Shown here: piece by piece, positions 58,805 through 64,000 of the stretch | Layout: every line of letters starts with the position of its first letter | Position numbering within the stretch: the stretch's first letter is position 1 | Origin: Prevotella herbatica | Lineage (GTDB): Bacteria; Bacteroidota; Bacteroidia; Bacteroidales; Bacteroidaceae | Assembly: GCF_017347605.1 (NCBI RefSeq) | Contig: NZ_AP024484.1 | Location: 1,124,501 to 1,188,500, forward strand | DNA: 64,000 nt | Direction of reading: 5' to 3' | The notes under the pieces: generated by a model | What the model was told of the DNA's origin: nothing | Database searches by the model: none | What the model saw: only the letters and a program-made list of their open reading frames with translations | Program-made: the position numbers and the translations under genes

Positions 58805-61687
58805 ATGAGAAAATTATTGGCTTTTCTAATACCTTTTGCGTTCTTTGCCACAGCAAACGCACAGGTGAATCCACTTAAAGTAACTGAAAAGAAACTTAGT
58901 AACGGATTGACTGTTTGGATAAATGAAGACCATTCACAACCAAAAGTGTATGGAGCTGTTATTGTGAAAGCAGGAGCTAAGGACTGTCCAAACACCGGAA
59001 TGGCGCATTATTTTGAACACATCATGTTTAAAGGAACTGACAAAATAGGCACCATAGATTATACTAATGAAAAACCTTGGTTGGATTCTATATCCGCCAA
59101 ATATGATATTCTTGCAGAAACAAAAGATGCTAAACAAAGGAGTATCATTCAAAAAGACATAAATCGCCTTAGCATAAAAGCTGGAGAATATGCAATACCA
59201 AACGAATTTAGTTCACTCATCACAACATTTGGTGGTACTGGACTCAACGCTTTCACATCTTTTGACGAAACGGTATTCCACAATAGTTTTTCACCACAAT
59301 ACATTCACCAATGGTGCGAGCTAAATAGCGAAAGACTTATGTATCCAGTATTCAGACTATTTCAGGGCGAACTTGAAACAGTATATGAAGAAAAGAACAT
59401 GTATTCAGACAATATGCTAATGCCACCTGCAGAGTACGCAGAATCAAAAATATTTGCTGGCACACCATACGCCTACCCTATTATTGGAAGTACTGAGAAT
59501 CTGAAAAATCCAAGACTTGGGGAAATGAAGAAATTCTACAACAAATATTATGTTGCGAACAATATGACGCTAATTCTTACAGGAGATGTAAATGCAGATT
59601 CTATAAGTAACATTCTAGAAAATACATTCGGACGTATACGCTCTGGAAATGTCGAGAATAAGCAGCCTTTCAAACTACAGCCACTCAAAGATTTAGGAAC
59701 CATGAAGCTAAAGCTGCCAATACCTATTGTAAAGGCAGGGGGAATAATTTATCGTGCCCCAATAGACCGGGATTCAGACTACAATGCTTTCACGGTTGCA
59801 TTAGGACTTCTTAGCAATAGCTCTAAAACTGGTCTTCTTGATTCACTGAGAAATGACAATAAGGTAATGTACGCCATTGCTATGATGTCACCATTCAAAG
59901 AGACAAACGTAGTTGGAGTTGGCTTTGTGCCAAACATACCGTTCGGTAGTAGAAAAAAAGCGGAAAAGATGTGTGTCGAGCAGATCGAGAAACTTAAGAA
60001 AGGCGATTTTTCAGATGAATTTTTAAATTCAACTAAACTGATGCTTGAAAAAAGCGCACAAGAGAGCCTTGAAAATATAGACAACCGAGCAAATATAATG
60101 ACAACTGCTGCATCTCACGGTTTATCTTGGGATAGAGTCCTTGACAAAGGAAAAGATATTGCTGCCGTGAGTCGTAAGGACATCATGCGAGTAGCTCAAA
60201 AATATTTCAGCGATGACTGTGTTAGAGCTATTAAAACATTCGGCCATTATCAGAAGGACAAAGTGAGCCAACCAGGATACTCTCCTATTAAGCCAAAACA
60301 TGCTGGCGAAGAGTCTGAATATGCAAAAGAAATAAAGGCAATACCAACTCAGGACATAAAGCCAAAATTAGTTGATTTCACTAAAGATGCCAACACGATA
60401 ACATTAGCACCTAAAGCAAGACTTTATACTGTTAAGAATCCGTCAAACGATTTATTTAAGTTGGAACTAATATATCATAGAGGAACTGACAACGATAATC
60501 GCATTGGTGACGTTGCCGAATACATAGGAAATGTTGGAACTGAAAAAAACACCAAAAATGAATTTGCTAAAGCAATGCAGAAAATTGGAAGTTCATATAG
60601 TATTGATGCCAATAGAAACAAATTTATAATAACATTAAGTGGTTTCGACAATAACTTATCAGCTTCTCTGAAATTGCTGCGCGAACTTCTTGACAGTCCG
60701 AAGGCTGACAAAAAGAAATTCAACGAAATTATAAAAGACAAGAAACTTGAAGAAAAGACTGCTTTCAAAGACAATGCTAACATTGCCGATATTATGAGTC
60801 AGAAAATAATGTATGGCAACAATTCTATTTATATTAAGAGAAGCTGTGCGAAAGACTATAAGAAAATCAAACCAGAGGATTTGATAAATCTGTTTAAAGA
60901 TATACAGAACTATGATCTAAGTATTGTGTATAGCGGAAAACTAAAGGATTCTGAAGTGGAGAATATGATAAAGCAGGAAATACCTGTAGACAGAAGTAAA
61001 CTTGATTATGAACCAGTCAACTACAAGTTAGAAAGATATATAACGCCTACTATTTATATATATAACAATCCGAAAGCACGCCAGACAGTGATAGGTTCAT
61101 ACGTGAACATGCCACAAATGCCAACTGAAGAAGATCGTGAACGATTAGAATTATGGGGAAATTACTTCGGATCAGGGATGTCATCAGTGTTGTTCCAGGA
61201 AATAAGAGAGTTCCGTGCCTATGCATACTATTCTCACGGATATACGCAGATGCCACCATTACCTCACTGCGCAAATTATCCTACTGGATTCATATCAAAA
61301 ATGGGAGTACAATCAGACAAAAGTATGGCAGCATTTGAAGTTCTTGACAGCTTATATAAGAATATGCCATTAAGAGAAAAAAATATAATGGCTGCAAAAC
61401 AATCAGAAATAAATAGCATTAATAACCATTACCCTGACTTTCGCAGTATGGGTAGCACCATCGATTCATATATTATGAAGGGGTATACTGCTGATCCAAA
61501 TACAGCGGCAACATCTATAATTCCACAACTGGGCTTTGGTGACTGCAAAAAATTTTACGACGATTATGTGAAAAACAAACCTATAATATATTATATTGTA
61601 GGAAATATGAAGAACATAAATCGTGATAGTCTTGCAAAATACGGCAAAGTGGTAGAAATGAAGAAGGATGATATATTTCACAAATGA
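58805..61687 (+). CDS. M16 family zinc metallopeptidase, periplasmic
   Basis: A 960-residue protein with signal peptide MRKLLAFLIPFAFFATANAQ. The inverted zinc motif HxxEH is H68-Y-F-E-H72 in MAHYFEHIMFKGT, and the downstream Glu helix is GELETVYEEKNM near residue 190. An insertion of about 50 residues between them contains a helical stretch. The C-terminal half (about 520-960) repeats the M16 fold without the zinc motif, as in full-length two-lobe pitrilysin-like enzymes. It should degrade peptides in the periplasm or at the envelope. Its own transcription unit. Confidence 0.92.
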   Translation: MRKLLAFLIPFAFFATANAQVNPLKVTEKKLSNGLTVWINEDHSQPKVYGAVIVKAGAKDCPNTGMAHYFEHIMFKGTDKIGTIDYTNEKPWLDSISAKYDILAETKDAKQRSIIQKDINRLSIKAGEYAIPNEFSSLITTFGGTGLNAFTSFDETVFHNSFSPQYIHQWCELNSERLMYPVFRLFQGELETVYEEKNMYSDNMLMPPAEYAESKIFAGTPYAYPIIGSTENLKNPRLGEMKKFYNKYYVANNMTLILTGDVNADSISNILENTFGRIRSGNVENKQPFKLQPLKDLGTMKLKLPIPIVKAGGIIYRAPIDRDSDYNAFTVALGLLSNSSKTGLLDSLRNDNKVMYAIAMMSPFKETNVVGVGFVPNIPFGSRKKAEKMCVEQIEKLKKGDFSDEFLNSTKLMLEKSAQESLENIDNRANIMTTAASHGLSWDRVLDKGKDIAAVSRKDIMRVAQKYFSDDCVRAIKTFGHYQKDKVSQPGYSPIKPKHAGEESEYAKEIKAIPTQDIKPKLVDFTKDANTITLAPKARLYTVKNPSNDLFKLELIYHRGTDNDNRIGDVAEYIGNVGTEKNTKNEFAKAMQKIGSSYSIDANRNKFIITLSGFDNNLSASLKLLRELLDSPKADKKKFNEIIKDKKLEEKTAFKDNANIADIMSQKIMYGNNSIYIKRSCAKDYKKIKPEDLINLFKDIQNYDLSIVYSGKLKDSEVENMIKQEIPVDRSKLDYEPVNYKLERYITPTIYIYNNPKARQTVIGSYVNMPQMPTEEDRERLELWGNYFGSGMSSVLFQEIREFRAYAYYSHGYTQMPPLPHCANYPTGFISKMGVQSDKSMAAFEVLDSLYKNMPLREKNIMAAKQSEINSINNHYPDFRSMGSTIDSYIMKGYTADPNTAATSIIPQLGFGDCKKFYDDYVKNKPIIYYIVGNMKNINRDSLAKYGKVVEMKKDDIFHK

Positions 61688-61745
61688 TAGAGAAAAATCA
61701 AATTAAATGAGTAAATTTGCTACATCACATTAAATAAACACGATT

Positions 61746-62270
61746 ATGGACAACGAAGTTTTAAAAGCAATTAGAGAACGTCGAAGCATTAGACGTTTCA
61801 AGCCCGAACAGATTCACGATGAAGAACTAAAAACGATTCTAGAAGCAGGAACATGGGCTGCAACGGGAAAGGGAAAGCAAGACTCGTGGATAGTAGCGGT
61901 TCAAAACAAGGAAACATGTGATAAGCTGAGAAGAATGAACGCTAAGGTTATGGAAACAGAAGCCGATCCTTACTACGGAGCACCAACAATCATAATTGTG
62001 TTTGGCTCTGCAGATTGGAGAAATAACATAAAAGACGGAAGTCTGGTTATCGGCAATATGATGCTTGCCGCTCACTCAATAGGACTAGCAAGCTGTTGGA
62101 TTAATCGTGAAGACACAATGTTTGAAACAGAAGAAGGTAAACAGTTGCTTAAAGATTGGGAACTGCCTGACGATATTGTTGGAATCGGAGCAATATCACT
62201 TGGCTATGCTTCAGCCCACCCTCACATTGTGAAACCAAGAAAAGAAAACTATTACAGAATTATAAAATAA
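61746..62270 (+). CDS. Nitroreductase family protein
   Basis: A 174-residue flavoprotein: IRERRSIRRFKPEQIHDEEL at the N-terminus binds FMN phosphate, AGTWAATGKGKQDSWIVAVQ follows, and GNMMLAAHSIGLASCWINRE and GIGAISLGYASAHPH lie in the C-terminal half. Members reduce quinones, nitro compounds or flavins with NAD(P)H. It is 58 nt downstream of the peptidase gene and may be read from the same promoter. Confidence 0.9.
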   Translation: MDNEVLKAIRERRSIRRFKPEQIHDEELKTILEAGTWAATGKGKQDSWIVAVQNKETCDKLRRMNAKVMETEADPYYGAPTIIIVFGSADWRNNIKDGSLVIGNMMLAAHSIGLASCWINREDTMFETEEGKQLLKDWELPDDIVGIGAISLGYASAHPHIVKPRKENYYRIIK

Positions 62271-62312
62271 AAAAATAGCGGTTCCTTTGTAGAACCGCTA
62301 TTTCTTTATTTA
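62271..62312. terminator. Bidirectional terminator between nitroreductase and waaA
   Basis: A perfect 12-bp stem (AAATAGCGGTTC at 62273-62284 with 62292-62303), 7-nt loop, with T runs on both strands. It serves the two convergent genes. Confidence 0.9.
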
Positions 62313-63535
62313 TCTAAAGATATATACGATATAACCTTCTTTGATGCTCCAGAAAGGCTCATAACGAACTTACCAGCCGACTTACCGGAGTTCTCTAAGA
62401 ATTCATCTCCATTTTCAAACTTCGACATGAATTCATAGAAACTATCATAATCTGTAATCTCGAATCCTCCGTTAGCCTTCATTAGCCCCTGAGCTTCTTG
62501 AAAATGCTTATTGTTTGGACCAAAGATAACAGGAATATCCCATACTGCTGCTTCTAATACATTATGGATTCCAACGCCGAAACCTCCGCCGACATAAGAT
62601 ACCGTACCATAATTATAAATAGAAGACAACAAACCGAAACAGTCGATAATCAATATCTCAGCATCAGCAACATTGTCTACAGTAGCTTGAGTATAGCGTA
62701 CCACCTTGCGACCTTCGACATGGTTAAGAATCTGTTTTATATGATCCTCACCAATCACATGAGGCGCAATGATAAGTTTCCAATCACTCCTATTATTAAA
62801 ATACTTAAGGAAAATATCCTCATCAGGCTGCCATGATGAACCAGCAACAAACACCTTCTTGGCGTTTTTGGTAAAACTCTCCACAATAGGCAGATGTTTG
62901 CTGGCTTCCTTTATTTGGAGTACGCGGTCGAAACGCGTATCACCAACAACATCAACTTCTGTTATACCAAATTTGCCAAGCAATTCCTTGCTCTCATTAT
63001 TCTGTACAAAGAAATGAGTAAAACATTTCAATACTGTGCGATACTGACGACCATACCACTTAAAGAAGATCTGATCTGGACGAAAAATACTGCTTACACT
63101 GTATACAGGTATATTGCGATGCTTTAGTATGTGCAAGTAATTATACCAGAATTCATACTTTATAAAGAATGCCATCACCGGTCTAACAGCACGAAGGAAA
63201 CGACGCGCATTGCGTATTGTATCCAAAGGCAGGTAACAAATGATGTCTGCACCCTCATAATTTTTTCTCACTTCATAACCCGAAGGAGAAAAGAAAGTAA
63301 GAAGTATCTTGTATTCAGGATAATCTTTACGTATACTTTCTATTAACGGTCGCCCCTGTTCAAACTCTCCAAGTGAAGCTGCATGAAACCAGATGTATTT
63401 GGCATCCGGATCAACATTCTCTTTCAAGACATCTATGGCCTTGCGTTCGCCAGCCCACATCTTCTTAACTTTCTTACTAAAGAGGCTTGCGATTGCCACC
63501 CCTAAAAGATAAAGGTATATTATTATATTATACAC
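62306..63535 (-). CDS. waaA: 3-deoxy-D-manno-octulosonic acid (Kdo) transferase
   Basis: A 409-residue GT30 enzyme that attaches Kdo to lipid A precursor at the inner membrane. An N-terminal anchor helix (IIIYLYLLGVAIASLF) precedes the first GT-B domain with the catalytic Glu in WFHAASLGEFEQGRP (about residue 60) and FFIKYEFWYNYL. The second domain has FVAGSSWQPDEDIFL and YVGGGFGVGIHNVLEAA. The only suitable start is a GTG at 63535, 34 nt after gltX. Ends next to the shared terminator. Confidence 0.95.
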   Translation of the reverse strand: MYNIIIYLYLLGVAIASLFSKKVKKMWAGERKAIDVLKENVDPDAKYIWFHAASLGEFEQGRPLIESIRKDYPEYKILLTFFSPSGYEVRKNYEGADIICYLPLDTIRNARRFLRAVRPVMAFFIKYEFWYNYLHILKHRNIPVYSVSSIFRPDQIFFKWYGRQYRTVLKCFTHFFVQNNESKELLGKFGITEVDVVGDTRFDRVLQIKEASKHLPIVESFTKNAKKVFVAGSSWQPDEDIFLKYFNNRSDWKLIIAPHVIGEDHIKQILNHVEGRKVVRYTQATVDNVADAEILIIDCFGLLSSIYNYGTVSYVGGGFGVGIHNVLEAAVWDIPVIFGPNNKHFQEAQGLMKANGGFEITDYDSFYEFMSKFENGDEFLENSGKSAGKFVMSLSGASKKVISYISLDK

Positions 63536-63568
63536 TATCTCTGATGGTTATTTCTTCTTGTTGTTTAG

Positions 63569-64000
63569 TTACTTCAATACTTCGATTGCTTTACGCAAAC
63601 GCACTAGAGTCTCTTCCTTTCCAAGGAAGGCGGAAATATCAAACATCCCCGGTCCCTTTCCTATGCCAACAAGAGTTAATCGGAACGCATTCATAACGTC
63701 ACCCAACTTATATTCTTTTTCTTCGACCCACTTCATAACAACAGACTCCTGATTTTCTACTGAGAAATCCTCAATACTCTCAAGAACATCTGCCAATTCT
63801 GTCATCTGCTGTGCAGAATATTCCTTCCAACGTTTCTTCACCGTCTTTTCATCATACTCAGACGGCTGAACAAAGAAGAAAGAACACAATGGCCACAATT
63901 CGTTTACGAAATTCACACGATCCTTCATCATGTGAACAACCTCAGTAATTCTTTCAATTGATTCGTTAACCCCATTATTCGCAACAATAGGTGCAAACAA
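63569..64000 (-). CDS. gltX: Glutamyl-tRNA synthetase, C-terminal part (5' end beyond window)
   Basis: The frame is open to the window edge; 143 residues are visible. They form the all-helical anticodon-binding domain of Glu[40 protein letters not shown] and the C-terminal [20 protein letters not shown]. The KMSKS-containing catalytic part lies beyond 64000. The gltX-waaA order is common in Bacteroidales. Confidence 0.92.
   Translation of the reverse strand: MFAPIVANNGVNESIERITEVVHMMKDRVNFVNELWPLCSFFFVQPSEYDEKTVKKRWKEYSAQQMTELADVLESIEDFSVENQESVVMKWVEEKEYKLGDVMNAFRLTLVGIGKGPGMFDISAFLGKEETLVRLRKAIEVLK

Overview
The window reads as a chromosomal segment of a Bacteroidales bacterium, most likely Prevotella or a close relative. 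Four things support this. Promoters have the Bacteroidetes form TTG-N19/20-TAnnTTTG, seen upstream of at least six genes or operons. Shine-Dalgarno sequences are almost absent. The gene order S12-S7-EF-G-S10 ... alpha-L17, and tRNA(Thr-Tyr-Gly-Thr)-tuf-tRNA(Trp)-secE-nusG-rplK-A-J-L-rpoB-rpoC, is the one common in Bacteroidales. L36, S4 and S14 lack zinc ligands, and DNA is AT-rich outside genes.

Layout. (1) 1-8790, minus strand: a tightly packed envelope operon running out of the left edge. It holds an EptA-like alkaline-phosphatase-superfamily transferase, three acyltransferase-3 proteins, a UbiA-type polyprenyl-phosphate phosphoribosyltransferase homologue, a HAD phosphatase, a GtrA flippase-like protein and two paralogous large membrane proteins. 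(2) 8791-10633: AT-rich DNA with a 38-codon gene that has its own promoter and terminator, then a glycine-zipper lipoprotein. (3) 10789-28919, minus: the complete fused str-S10-spc-alpha ribosomal protein superoperon (with fusA, secY, map, infA, rpoA), ending in a strong terminator. (4) 29122-30850: a DUF3467 gene and a roughly 980-bp non-coding element built of nested inverted repeats. (5) 30857-43895, minus: rpoC, rpoB, rplL, rplJ, rplA, rplK, nusG, secE, tRNA-Trp, tuf and four more tRNAs. (6) 44001-47396, minus: hpf, a tyrosine recombinase, rpsU and an aminopeptidase P; then mdh on the plus strand. (7) 48568-50322: 1.7 kb with no convincing gene but three different short repeat families. 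(8) 50323-55710, minus: a phosphate uptake operon (porin, pstS, pstC, pstA, pstB, phoU), preceded by a candidate Pho box and a candidate small RNA. (9) 56508-62270, plus: DUF3737 protein, PatB-type aminotransferase, M16 peptidase, nitroreductase. (10) 62306-64000, minus: waaA (Kdo transferase) and the 3' end of gltX.

Most coding content is core translation and transcription machinery. The less ordinary parts are the polyprenyl-phosphopentose/acyltransferase operon, the nested-inverted-repeat element at 29716-30696, the repeat-rich gap at 48850-50120, the short gene at 9188-9304 and the candidate sRNA upstream of the pst operon. All family assignments were made by reading the protein sequences from memory, without database searches.
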